The position numbers and the translations under genes are program-made. This document shows positions 34,190 to 45,720 of a stretch of DNA of 64,000 bases, piece after piece. The notes under the pieces were generated by a model. It was not told the origin of the DNA and made no database searches. It saw only the letters and a list, made by a program, of their open reading frames with translations. Position 1 is the stretch's first letter. The number at the start of each line of letters is the position of its first letter. The DNA comes from Eupeodes corollae (Eukaryota; Arthropoda; Insecta; Diptera; Syrphidae). The stretch covers positions 137,389,133-137,453,132 of the forward strand of contig NC_079148.1 of the NCBI RefSeq assembly GCF_945859685.1, read 5' to 3'.

Positions 34190-35215
34190 GTGAGAAACCC
34201 ACAATAGCCAGTTGTTTGTATTTAAAAATGGGTACAACTGAAAGAAGATCTTTTAGAATAATAATAGAAAAAAAACTCACACACAAATAGAAGAAACTTG
34301 TGAAAATCAAATTTTTAAATTAACTTAGCAATTGAACAATTTTCTGGAAATTGAGATTCTATAAAAAAAGTTCATTTAACAATTGCTTCAAGAAGGGGGT
34401 TTGTTCGTAGACTGCTACATTAACATGTGGTGTTGAAGCGAGCTTGAAGATCACCTCAATTCTTTATATTACTGAATCGAGTTGAAATGAGTTACTTTGA
34501 CTAGATTCCCGTCGGAGTCGAGTCAACATTTGAGAAGAAAAACCTGTATGGAGGAGTTATTTTATCAGATAATGCATTATGGTCTGTTTATTTGCATTTT
34601 TGTGTACACAAAATATAGTTTTGTTTTAATCAAATTACAAAAAAAAAATGGATATGGAGTAGGTAGCATATTTTTAAATGGTGCTGGATGAACTAATAAG
34701 TTCTTCATTGTTTAAGACGAATCAAACTATCTCACTTGCACTTCACACATCGAAAACATAGAAACACCATTTGCTTTTTAGAAAGTGCTGTCAAACACCA
34801 AATAGATTTATTTAATCTAAACTGAGACAAACCTTTTGTGGAAACATAGCTAAACTTAATTATCTTTTTTATTGTGTCCTCTTGCAAAATAAGCGCAGTT
34901 AGTTCATTTTGATTAACAAAACCAAATAATATCAACAGTAACAGATTGATTTTTTTCCCCAATGAAAAACACATGATTCCAAATGCACAATTACTCAAGG
35001 AACACAGCCATCGAAATACAAATGCAATATCAATCGTATCAACATTTGAGAACGAAATCACATAAGATCCATTCGAGACTCGTATAAATGTCAAAAACCC
35101 ATCCATAGTAAGATTCGACTCTAACTTTTATCGGTGTTATTCATACTATGGATATTGTTTTTGTTATTTATGTAAAATCCTACTATACTATAGATAGATT
35201 TTCCAACAAAGCACG
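34190..35215. repeat. dispersed repeat D, copy 1
   Basis: Two blocks (34190-34330 and about 34900-35215) recur in the same order and orientation at 39165-39285 and 39290-39575, for example CAATAGCCAG, AGAAAGTTTCTGAAAATC-type sequence, and CAAATGCAATATCAATCGTA. An imperfect palindrome ATCCATAGTA...TACTATGGAT lies near its right side (about 35102-35150). It is probably a transposon family. No protein domain is recognised in the minus-strand ORFs. Confidence 0.6.
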
Positions 35216-36204
35216 TGTATAAATAAATAAACCTTCATAAGCCATGTGATTTTAGACTTCTAGCCTGGACGCCAACACGAAATGAAAACAGAAATAAATA
35301 GGTACATACATATGTTCATAATATGTTCAATCAAATTATCTATTTAATGTTGTTAAATTAATCTATGTGATTGCTTTTTAGGGGATTTATAAATGTTCGC
35401 CTCATGTTTAGTCTTATTTTGTTTTTTTTTTTATTTATTAAGGTAGACAAATGTTTTCGTTTACCTTCGAAGTTTTTTGACCCATATCTTAGTTTATCGT
35501 TCTGTCAGTTAAAGCAACAAAACAATCAATCTTTCCTAGAACATTTTGGATGAGTGCCTGTATTTTTCTTTCATTAACGTTTTTTGACATTGTTATCAAT
35601 ATACAAAAATATAAAAAATACATTAACGATATAGAAATAAAACAATTATTCAAATAAAAATTTAATATACAAAAAATGTATAGAATTAAATAATTAAGCT
35701 CTTTTTAGATATCACTTATTTTTTAAAGGTGCAAAGGTTTGTGCAACTCAAAACATAATTGATTGAAAAGAAAATATAAAGTATTAGCGAGACTTTAATA
35801 TTTTTAGTAGTACTTAGGTCCGGTCGCCTGAAAGACCTTTTTGGAACCATTTCGACGTGATTTTAAGGGATTGTTTTGTCAAGATAACAATCTAAAAGCC
35901 GGATGCTTAAAAAACATATAAGGAGTTCAACCCTGCATAAGAGTTAAAGTGTAAAAACGTGAGTCTCATTATTATTGTTCTTTTAGTGTTAACCTGAAGA
36001 TAAACAATACAATTGTTCGGACTTACTAAGTAAAACATATTTCATACTCATCGACGACGTCTCGAATTAAAAAAGTGATGGAACTGCTCTAAATTTGTAA
36101 ACAATTTTTTTTTAAATTAGTAGTTGCGAGTGAAAAATAATACAATGTCAAATAACTCACCTCAAACTATAAAATGTGAATATAGCCTTAAAAATTTAAT
36201 CACG

Positions 36205-36640
36205 TGAATTGTATATTCGATTTCCGATTCCGTTCGATTCCCTTTCACACTGCGTTTGCATTCGGGTGAACTACATTATCCTATACCAATTTGACATTCA
36301 CGCAAATATTTGTTCATGTGACAATGTGAGAATGTTGAATAAATTGCTTTGATTCATAAAAAATTAAGTTTAGTCAATCCAATTGTTTAATTTGTGTAAT
36401 TTTTAGAAATGGAAGGTATTGGACTTTTTATTCCAATTGTAAACAAAGGAATAAGAAAATCCTCAAACAGAGAAATGTTAGAAAGTCAACAAAAAAAAAT
36501 GAGCCACGTCTTTCATTGGTGGTCCTAGGAGGTTGAGCCTGTCTCTTAGGCTGTTTCAAAATTCTCGGAGGTTTTCGAATTGTCATTTTGCATTATTTTT
36601 TGCAATATCTGTATTTAATTTTACTAATAATTCAAACCAA
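36205..36640. mobile_element. MITE family B, copy 2
   Basis: Matches 26899-27313 in the same orientation, including GTGAACTACATTATCCTA, 'AGTTTAGTCAATCCAATTGT' and 'GAGCCTGTCTCTTAGGCTGT'. It carries a small extra segment near 36500 and lacks the right terminus. Confidence 0.7.
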
Positions 36641-37040
36641 GGCAGATAGTTAGTTCTTCAAGTGTCATACATTTTAAACATATAACTTTACTTTACTAAC
36701 CTCACCTTCAGTTGATCGTGCCAAAAACTATTATTTTCTACAAAACACTCGTAAGGCAAGCTACAAGTCCATCACAACTTGTATTTTGTAATGTAAAAGT
36801 AAAGAAATAATAATTATTCGTTTTCAAATTTGACAAGAAAACCCTTTCATACAAAACATTAAATGAAGTTATACAGAAAATAAATACATAAATTACAGGG
36901 TAATAAAGTTAAATTTTCAGTCAAATGAAAAAAAACATGATCAGCTATCATTTTGACATAAGTAAACTTCACTTGATAGTTAGGGAGATTTTCCTTCACT
37001 TACTTTACAGTCAATTTTAAAATAAAGTTGTTTAATGGGT

Positions 37041-37411
37041 GCGTTCAATCTCGTGTTGGCTACGCTATCCTAGATCTTGATATACCTCATTGAACGAGTT
37101 GCATACCTAAATTGAGATAGCTGGCAAATAAATAGAAGCAACTTTCAGCTGTTCACTAAAAGCAGACAAATATTTACATTTTGAGGTCCAAAAGTATTAT
37201 AAAACTAAATTTTAAAAAATTACCGAATTTAAATTCATAAAAAAAGAGAAAACATTTAAAATCAATTTTTGGTTCCTTCAAATCAAATCCGCACGTTGAA
37301 TTAAGTGTTCTGTCAGATCTCATATATGCCAGATATTATTGAATAAGTTTGGATTCCTTTTTTAACATCCCAAAAATGTATCTGGATACACTATGGGTCG
37401 AGATTGAACGC
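37041..37411. mobile_element. MITE family C, copy 2, with 13 bp perfect TIRs
   Basis: GCGTTCAATCTCG at 37041-37053 is exactly inverted at 37399-37411. The interior matches the copy at 28067 but is shorter (371 versus 517 bp). Non-coding. Confidence 0.8.
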
Positions 37412-39160
37412 AGCTAATTATACATAAGTTTATATTTTGGCAGCTGGCCAATCAGATACTAGAAACTTGACATACCTTCAAATCTCTTCAAGCGTATGAA
37501 TCTGTCCATTATTTTCTTAATTCTAATATTTTCAAACTTGTCAAAAAGTTGTTTATCTGGAAGCACTGTAGATTAAAATACAAATTGCATAAATATATTT
37601 TTATTTCATCAATATCCAATTTATTCATTGATCCATTTAGCAATAAGGTAATAGGCTGCTATTTCAACCTAAGGTATTTACTACCCCCGATAACCCAATA
37701 TTGTTCAAATTCCTGAGATCATGTGAGACTATGGGGCTAAATTATGGAAAATCTTATATTGCGGTCGTTTAACTGAATGTTATTATTATTAAAAATGGCA
37801 AGGTCAAATTTTGTGTGTTTTTTAAGACAGCTCAAATTACTTTGCACTGACTCAGTGATAGATCAACAGACTTAATACCTCCAGTCGAATGCCATAATCA
37901 GATAAAGTGATAAGTCACTGGACATCGCAGTCTAGATAGATAGGCTAGTCTTGTCTTGTCTATATCGTGGTTGTCGCTAGGGGAATTTTAATTCCTTATA
38001 AAGAAATTCAGGGCAGAAACCTTCTTCTTGTCTTAAGTAAATACGGACAATCATGCAATACCTCTGCCGTATTCTCTTATCTGCCAATGGAACTAACATA
38101 CAATTGGAACGTAGAAGTCTCGTTGCGATCGTTCCTACCTACCTGCTAAGTTTTGATTTAGAAAGAACATTTTTTGATTTGTTTTTTTTTTTTTTCTTAA
38201 TTCTTGGTAAAATAAAAATGTTTACTATACGTTTGCGTTGAATAATATCAATAAGAAATCATAATAATTAGGTGATAAATGAATGTGTCATTGTTTTCTC
38301 TATCAACACTCTTGAGTCTTGACAGTTTTAATGTACCAGACTTTTTATAACACACTGATGATATCAGGTGAGTTTTATTTACACCGAAAATTTGCTAAAG
38401 ATATTGTGGAAGGATTTGGGGTGAATTTTATTAGTTCTTCATGTTTGTTGTTATGTTTTCTAATAAAAAACATTGTTGACGTACATATGAAAATAATTTT
38501 CAAGAATTGGAATACCTCCTACGTAGTTTATGTACATACGAGTCTGGGAAAAATGACTAAAATTATATTTTTAGAATGTTCCAATATTTTGGGAGAATAT
38601 GATATTGTTCATTCAAAACATACGTGATATTGTTTAGGTACGTGGATAGTTGGCTATATTTTTACTGGATAATTCAATATTACACTAGTAAAGTGCATGC
38701 TTTGAATTACCAACATTATTAACAACCTATAATATACCGAATTAATACTTTTTCTCTATAACAATCGTTAACAAGTTCCGTCCGCAAAAGTTAAGATTAG
38801 GTCTGTTTTTAACCTTGACCAAATCTTCAAATTGTCATCAATTGTTGCCCAAAGTGTTCTACAATTTTTATAGTTTTGGGCAGAAAAGAGTGCTTACAAG
38901 AAAGAAAAAATGTCCCCTCTGATAAATTCTGGCCAAGAAATTTCGTTGGGCTAAAATTGTTGGTCTCTCGATTGTCATATTGTGGGACGTAAATTGATTG
39001 TTATTCTTTCGTTTTGCTTCGCATTGATTGAGTGTCAGACAATTTAGCCAAGAAAATGTAATATACTTTTTTTGCAATTTTTATCTCTCTAAGAGAAAAT
39101 TCTCCCCACTCTTCAAAATTGGACATACTAACGATTTCCGCACGTAAATGAGTGTGTTTT
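37412..39160. other. AT-rich stretch, nothing recognised
   Basis: Several ORFs of 60-100 codons occur, but none shows a domain, a signal peptide followed by structured sequence, or conserved borders. I call no gene. Confidence 0.45.
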
Positions 39161-39164
39161 TTCC

Positions 39165-39575
39165 TCAATAGCCAGATTTGTGTATATTTAAAAATTGGCA
39201 CAACTGAAAAAAAATCTGTCAGAATAATAATAAAAACACACAAATAGAAGAAAGTTTCTGAAAATCAAATTTTTAAATTAACTCTTGACCAGTTAGTCCA
39301 TTTTCATTAACAAAACTAAATAATATCAACTGGAACAGATTGATTTTTTTCCCCAATAAAAAACCCATACATAATTCCAAATGCACAACTACTCAACAAA
39401 CACAGCCATCGAGATACAAATGCAATATCAATCGTAGCTACATTTGAGAACGAAATCACATAACATCCATTCGAGACTCGTATAAGTGTCAAAAACCCAT
39501 CCATAGTAAGATTCGACTTTAACTTTTATCGGTGTTAATAGTACTATGGATAGATTTTCCAACAAAACACGGGTA
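39165..39575. repeat. dispersed repeat D, copy 2
   Basis: Shorter, internally deleted copy of 34190-35215, in the same orientation. The shared right part reads CCATTCGAGACTCGTATAAG and GATAGATTTTCCAACAAAAC. Confidence 0.6.
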
Positions 39576-39778
39576 ATCTTGAGAACAAACCTCTTGTTTC
39601 GGAATGTAATAATATGACTTCATCTTTTTATATAAAATCTGTAGCATTATCATGGAGCTTTTTTTTAACGTTCGCTGTAGCCTCAAGGTGGCGTTGGAAG
39701 TTATATATACCAAAGTTATGGGCCGCCCATATGAAAACACACAATGACAAAACGTCATCACATCCCTTATAAACTCAT

Positions 39779-40154
39779 TGGGCTCATTCACAAAGCTGGT
39801 GACTACTTAGTCAAAATTCAACTAGCTTTGTGCATGCAAAATTGCACTTTTAATGACAAATACAAATATATAAATAGGAAACATTTGTATGTAAATTCAA
39901 TAAAACCAAATAGAAGATGTAATATGATTGATTTACATTTGTATTTAAATACCGAAAGATTCATTTCCTTTTGAATTCTTGTGTCCTTACCAAGCAGCTG
40001 ATTGTGAAACGTCAAAACCAGTGTGCTCTCACTTTGTAGCCGAAGTTTTTAAACTACATACGTCAAAGGGGAAATTTCAACTACTTTTGTAGTTGGATTT
40101 AGCCAATCAGAATCCCTTGACTACGTAGCCACTAGCTTTGTGAATGCGACCATT
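39779..40154. mobile_element. MITE with TIR GGxCxCATTCACAAAGCT
   Basis: GGGCTCATTCACAAAGCTGG at 39779 pairs with the inverted AGCTTTGTGAATGCGACC at the right end near 40137-40154, and the similarity extends inward (GTGACTAC.TAGTCAA). It is 376 bp and non-coding. Confidence 0.7.
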
Positions 40155-40603
40155 GTTGAAATGTCAAATAGTGACAATTTATAACGATCTAAAACTTAGA
40201 GATCAGTTCCTTTTTTAACTATTGTCAATAATGGTTCTTAAATTTTCGGGAAACAAGTTAAAAGTTTTGAACTGTCAAAGGTTTGCCTGAAAAATAAGTA
40301 GTGCCCATTTTTTGGCTTGGAAGAAAACAATGAATTTAAAAGTTTTTGGTCATATTAACAAATTACAAAATATTCATTATAAAATATATCAACCAATTTT
40401 TTCGTTGATTTCTCTCTTTGCTTTTCATCCTTTTGTTTGTGAAGTATTTGATTCACAACATTTTTGGTCATTATCTCATCAATTTTTATGAAAATTCTCA
40501 AGAAATCAGCTTCAATAGTTTTTACGTTGTTTTTTGCGATTTAAAGATATACAAATAATTGTTGATGCTGGTAGATTGACAGCTCAACAATTTACTTACT
40601 TAC

Positions 40604-41140
40604 TTAAGGTGGCGCTACAGTCCTGTGTGAACTAGGGCCTCACCCAACTTGGAGCGCGAAACTGGAGACATTTAGCTAGGTACCGAGCTAGATGGAGAAG
40701 TTGTTTGGGTGAGAAACAGCGGTTAACAAGAGTTATTCTTTGATTTATCTCAGCGCTGGTGTTGTTTTCTACGTTTACAGCGGAGCCTAGGTAGACGAAG
40801 TTCTTGACTGCCTCAAAATTACGTCTGTCAATGGTGACGTTTTGACCAAAACGTCGGTGTTGTAGGTCCTTTGTGTCGACAACATGGACTTTGTTTTGCC
40901 CTCATTAACCGTTGCACCCATTTTTACCGCCTCTGCCTCAATACTCACAAAATACCCCATTGACATCACGCTGAGCTCCGGTTATGCCAATGTCATCAGC
41001 ATATGCTAGTAATTGGACAGACTTTTGAAAGATAGTGCCTCCAGTGTTGACGTGTGAGCTCTGACTATTCTTTCAAGCACGATATTAAAAAAAATCGCAT
41101 GACAGCGCATCACCTTGTCTGAAACCTTTTTTTAAATATT
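40604..41140 (-). pseudogene. RTE-like retrotransposon piece
   Basis: On the minus strand: 'GFRQGDALSC' (near 41120), 'VQLLAYADDIGITG' (near 40985-41010), 'NKVHVVDTKDLQHRRFGQNV' and 'FEAVKNFVYLGSAVNVENNT' (40750-40830). This is the YADD-to-thumb part of the same RTE-like family as 26190-26825. Its 3' end (AGGTGGCGCTACAGTCCTG read on +) also matches the SINE tail. Frameshifts are present. Confidence 0.8.
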
Positions 41141-42029
41141 TAGAAAGGTTCTGTTAAATTGTTTTCAACTTTTATGGAGCAGCGTGAATTCTCCATGTCA
41201 CAAACGGACGAGTTTGGCAGGGATACCAAAACTAGACAACAGCAATTTGCCAGTTTGAAAAGTTACAGCCGCTCAAATAGCGGTCTATTTAAAATATGAC
41301 TTCTTATTGCGAATTCGCTTACAAATAGCCTAGTACGCTGCTGATGCGAAACGAAAATTCCCATACAAAAATGACATAACGAAATAATAAACGAAAAATT
41401 TCCCTGTGCTTTTCGTTTTTCAGTACGCTGCGCTCATAGAGGAAATATATTATCTAGAGTCCCGACTTAATGGGTTTGCTCTCTTTCGGCCTACAAGCTA
41501 AATTGGGAGGATTTTGTCCATAAGGATAAGCATGTGTTAGTGGTCCCGTGCATTTCTTATGGGACCAAGCCATTATGAATGTAGTTGTTATGGAATTTGT
41601 GCCCACATTGCTCGACCGCGGGGGAAAAAACTATGAGGTGAACTCAGACGTTCAAAAAAGAAATCCGTTGAATTCAAAAATTGAAAAATGAATGCAATAT
41701 TTTTAGAAAAATTAATTTTACAACTTCTTTTTAGTGAAAACTGTGCTAAAAATAATATTTGAATGCTTTTGGCACACAAATTCTATGTATTTTATGAAAA
41801 ATTTCGCTAAAAACAGAAAAAATCGTGCTGAAAGTATAAGCGCACCCTAGAACTGTAATGCGAACGTATCCCAATTTGAGTTATGTCAAGTTTTGACAGA
41901 TCAACAGCGAGGTGAGTATTTTGACAATTCTACGAAAATGTAAACAAACCAAAATTCAGTATCAATTAAGCAAATGAAGGTAAAACAAAATATTAATTTA
42001 TTGAAATAAAAATATATATTGAATTTAAT

Positions 42030-42425
42030 TTAATCCTCAGATAAAGAAGAAACCAAGGATTACGTTTCAACAAGAAAAGTGGAAGTGGAAGCCCCGCGTA
42101 GGAAGCCAGCAACGCCGACATATTTATTGTAGAGTGAATAGGCACAAATTGAAGGTAAATGTGTTCATATTAATTTTTAACTCAAATTATATGAATATTG
42201 TTTTGTTTTGTTTTTTAGTAAAAAATTACACTGCTCAACAAGACTGGCGAACGAATCGCTCTATTCTGATGGCTTATATCCTCAATGTTAACCCTGTAGG
42301 AATGAGAAGGCCGATTACAGCGAAGGGATCGATGTCGCAGAAGTCTGAAAAGCTTCGCTTTGCAACCTTTTTGACATGCTTCATTGGACGAGATGGATAT
42401 ACAAGTCGAGAGTTGTTATAAAGTC
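42030..42425 (+). other. unassigned exon-like segment inside the gene-capturing element
   Basis: Frame reads 'ITFQQEKWKWKPRVGSQQRR' then 'HIYCRVNRHKLK', a GT donor at about 42155, an AG near 42221, and 'NYTAQQDWRTNRSILMAYIL' with 'NVNPVGMRRPITAKGS' to a stop near 42420. The splice-like borders and protein-like composition suggest another captured coding piece. I do not recognise the protein. It could also be an upstream part of the synthetase gene or of the transposon's own gene. Confidence 0.3.
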
Positions 42426-42849
42426 GAGGAATCTCTTTACTTGGTGGTCATTCATAGCCAAGCCAAATACAAATACAAGTTGAATTAATTGCAGCGTGTG
42501 ATAGCAGTAGCACATTCACGTAATGTGCCACCATCTTTGCAATGCAAAGCACTTCTTTCAGCTACGGATAGCCGAAAGATCGCAATGTATGCAAGTCCTT
42601 CCTCATCATGTGAACAATAGTTAATTTAATCTACAGTCAGTTTTTCAAGACAGTACCTACCACCGAGGATTGGACAATTGATCTGATTCACTATGTTCTT
42701 TTTTGCAGAAATGCACATTTGAATATCTTCCTTTTACATTTTTTGGCGAACTCTGTGATGTAGTTGGTGAGGATGTGTTTATAAATAATAAAATAAGAAC
42801 TATCTTAATTTTCGCTTTTTCTAATTTAAATTGTAGGTCTCTGGAATTC

Positions 42850-43556
42850 AATTGAAATACCTTCCTTCATTCATGATTTATTGCTTTCAATGCGTCAATA
42901 TCTTTAATTCAATTCTGCCTCTTGTTACCAACGAAGAAGGAGACAAGTTCGGAAAATCTGCTGGCGATGGTATTTTGCTGGACGAAGAAAAAACGTCGCC
43001 TTTTTCTCTTTATCAGTTCTTTTTGAGAATGCCAGATTCTGAAGTCGAAATTCTTCTCAAGTCGTTCACGTTGTTCAAGTAGTTTTATCCCACTCTAAGA
43101 AATTGCATTTCTCATGGAACAACACAAAAAATCACCAGAGAAGAGAAAAGCACAAACGATTCTAGCTGAAGATATGACGCTTCTAGTCCATTGAGGTGAT
43201 TTTTAATAAACAAATAAATCACTTCTTTTAGCTTTTTAAGTTTTTCTCTTTCAGAGGCGGGTCTAAAACAAGCCGAAAAAGTCACTGAAGCGCTCAACAA
43301 GTCAAATGTTGAAGGACTAGGTGAACTGAACTACAACTAAATCCTATCGTTAAGATTTTTCCAGAGCCTGGACTATCCATTCTTGATATGGCACTAAAAG
43401 CTTAATGTTTTACAACAGAGAGTAAGTGAAAAGTGTTATGTTTCTGCTTGAGGTAATTTATTTTATAATTAAAAATCTTCTTTCAGCTGATACGATGAGA
43501 ATCATCACAGCTGGGGGTTCTATATCAAGCAATAGCGAACTCAAAACTTCGCAGTA
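42850..43556 (+). pseudogene. captured fragment of mitochondrial tyrosyl-tRNA synthetase (C-terminal part)
   Basis: The normal enzyme charges mitochondrial tRNA-Tyr. The copy reads 'LPLVTNEEGDKFGKSAGDG', containing the class I KMSKS-type loop KFGKS, then 'LLDEEKTSPFSLYQFFLRMP' and 'DSEVEILLKSFTLF' (42910-43080). After a stop it continues 'KSPEKRKAQTILAEDMTLLV' (43130-43190), an intron-like gap with AG at 43254, 'AGLKQAEKVTEALNKSNVEG' (43258-43320), 'LDMALKA' and, after another intron-like gap, the start of the C-terminal S4-like 'GGFYI' region near 43510. Internal stops and frameshifts make it non-functional. Introns are kept, so capture was from genomic DNA and not from mRNA. Confidence 0.85.
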
Positions 43557-43559
43557 ACA

Positions 43560-44380
43560 TCACACTAACTCATCACCACAAACATCAGATACCATTTATA
43601 TTTATTAGTTCAAAATGTTAAATGTCTCCTTTTTGTTGGCAAGGATGATCATATGAATAAAAACAATTTGTTTAGCTTATATCCATATTCAATTTTACAT
43701 TAATTAAAAGTCATTAATAATAATATTGTATTCTTTTTTGTGATAAAAATAAATAATTTGAATCATTAAACATGTAGACTCCCTGGTTTGTTAATCATGT
43801 TTATATATTTTTTTAAATACAATGAATTAATTCAAATATGTTTTTAAATTCCATTCGGCACTCAACGTTATAATTGGTGGTAATTGTGATGATTTCCAAA
43901 TCTACAATATTTCGCTTAAATTTGTTTCGTACTTTTCATCTAATCAAATTTATATCGTTTAAATGGGCGGGTAAAAATTCCAACGAACATTTTAGTTATG
44001 TATGTCCCATTTTGTTCAAGGTTCGAGTTGTGCTGCCCCCAAACAACCGAAATGGGATGTTTTATATTGGCTAATCCGATCAATTTGTACATTACCATTT
44101 GTATATTCTTCAAAATTCACTTGATTCAACCGAATTCAACCCCTGAAGAAAAAAGCACCAACATCTTTGAATTCAAAACAAATTCCTTTATTATTAAAGT
44201 AAAGTAAATCATAAATAATTTTGAATAAAAATAATCCTAGTCAGCAAAGAAATAGTAGAATATACAATATATACAAAATTTACACTATAGCTCAAAATAA
44301 ATAAACAAGTTGTTTGCAAAAAAGATTAATTTCTAGATATACATAGAAATAAATTTAGGCTTCAATTTGACCAACTTTTA
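43560..44380. other. spacer between the two captured genes
   Basis: AT-rich, without recognisable genes. If the two captured genes were neighbours in the source genome, this would be their shared 3' intergenic region. Confidence 0.45.
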
Positions 44381-44399
44381 CAAAAACTTTCGATGATAG

Positions 44400-45720
44400 T
44401 GCGTGTTTTTGACGTTCTTTCTTTTCGGGCGTGTGTATGTATTCACAAAAGTATGTTTCATCAAGAAACTAAGGGTAACATCATCGCCTGGTTTCAGTCC
44501 TTCTTCAGGTGTGAAGTTCAATTTGATTGTTACTTTATTGGACTTTCTTCAAGTGGTGAAACTATAAAAAAAATAAGAGAAACAACATAGAATAAGAATT
44601 TACAATTCGATTGTTATTTACTTTGGTTCCTTTCGTTGAACTTTTATTCGAAGTCGATCATTCGCCGTTCCTCTTCCTTGGTTGGCAGTTTCATAATGGT
44701 TGTGGCCATATGGTACATCGTTGGGTTAGTTAGTTGAGGATCAATTCAGTGGACGTGCCAGGCTTCAGTGGCTTTTCACAACGCACAAGCAGAACGTTGG
44801 GCACATGGTAGTTAGCAAGCAATTGAATGCGATACTTGATCGATCCTGGATGGTACTCCGGCTTGATGACATTGTTTTCGCATTGTCGACAACGCAGAGA
44901 TCGCTTCCGCTGCGAATAGAGGTTATTCACTGTGAATAGTTGATCGGCAGGTTGACCATGACGCTGCTAAATTGTCGTGACTATAAAGAAATTAATTTGC
45001 ATTTACAAGGAAATCTTAAATGGAAGTTGACTTACTTTTTTTGATGTTGATTTTCTGTGTGAAAATCGATGAATTCCACTCGCCGACATCGTCAGTAGCT
45101 GCCGAGAGACTGATCTGAATCTGTTTGGCTTCTTGGGGATTCTTGTCGGGCCAGCTCATTTGCCTCCGAATGATTGCCACCGTTAAGCCAGTGCGATTCT
45201 TAGGAGCAAAATAAATGGATTCGTTGTAGATTTAAAATTTGAACTCTCTTACAGTCAAGGTTGGACAATTTTTGAGTATTCCTGCGATTGTATTCTTGTT
45301 TTTCTTGCGTCTCTTGCAGAACTGCAGACTGGTAGTATACTCTTTACACCTAGAAGATGAAGATTAAGCTAGTTGACTACGATATGAATGTTTCGATACG
45401 TACTTAAACAATTGATGGAGAAGGGCGTCAGCGGTCGACTATTACATGGCAAAACTTCCACTTGCATCATTGACTTGGTGGTGTTGTTTCCAATGGTTTT
45501 GATGGTGACACCTCCGCCGTCAACGCCTGCGGCAGCTCTTGCCATTGAGAAGTACATACAAAAACAATGGGCAGCATCTGTAGTTAAAAACATTGATATT
45601 ATTTTGTTAAGAGAAATATAATATACAAAAAACTTACCTGCAAATCAGCGCCTTGTTTGGTTTGCTTTCCAAATTACTTAAAGGAAATTGCTTCCTGCAA
45701 TTTGGCAATATCTAAAATGA
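44400..45720 (-). pseudogene. captured, nearly full-length copy of dynactin subunit 4 (p62), with introns
   Basis: DCTN4 is part of the pointed-end complex of dynactin, the dynein adaptor. On the minus strand, pieces occur in the order of the protein: a weak N-terminal region (45640-45720, 45410-45600), 'LQETQEKQEYNRRN' (near 45300), 'NRTGLTVAIIRRQMSWPDKN' and 'GEWNSSIFTQKINIKK' (45040-45235), 'KRSLRCRQCENNVIKPEYHP' and 'GSIKYRIQLLANYHVPNV' (44740-44900), 'LTNPTMYHMATTIMKLP' (44640-44720) and near the C-terminus 'LKPGDDVTLSFLMKHTF' (44445-44510). The 'RSLRCR(K/Q)CE...SIK(Y/F)(R/K)IQL' block is characteristic of DCTN4. A one-base deletion near 44724 separates 'ELIL' from 'LTNP', and further stops exist, so the copy is dead. 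Introns are retained. Confidence 0.82.

Noticed and set aside
34732..35106. 124-codon minus-strand ORF, partly repeated at 39316-39504
   Set aside because: The similarity reflects a duplicated repeat and not coding conservation. The frame is broken in the second copy and no domain is visible.
38053..38627. Hydrophobic ORFs resembling small membrane proteins
   Set aside because: AT-rich DNA readily gives Phe/Leu/Ile-rich frames. No start context, splice pattern or family feature supports a gene.
44393..44590. Plus-strand 65-codon ORF
   Set aside because: It lies antisense to the recognisable C-terminal part of the DCTN4 copy.
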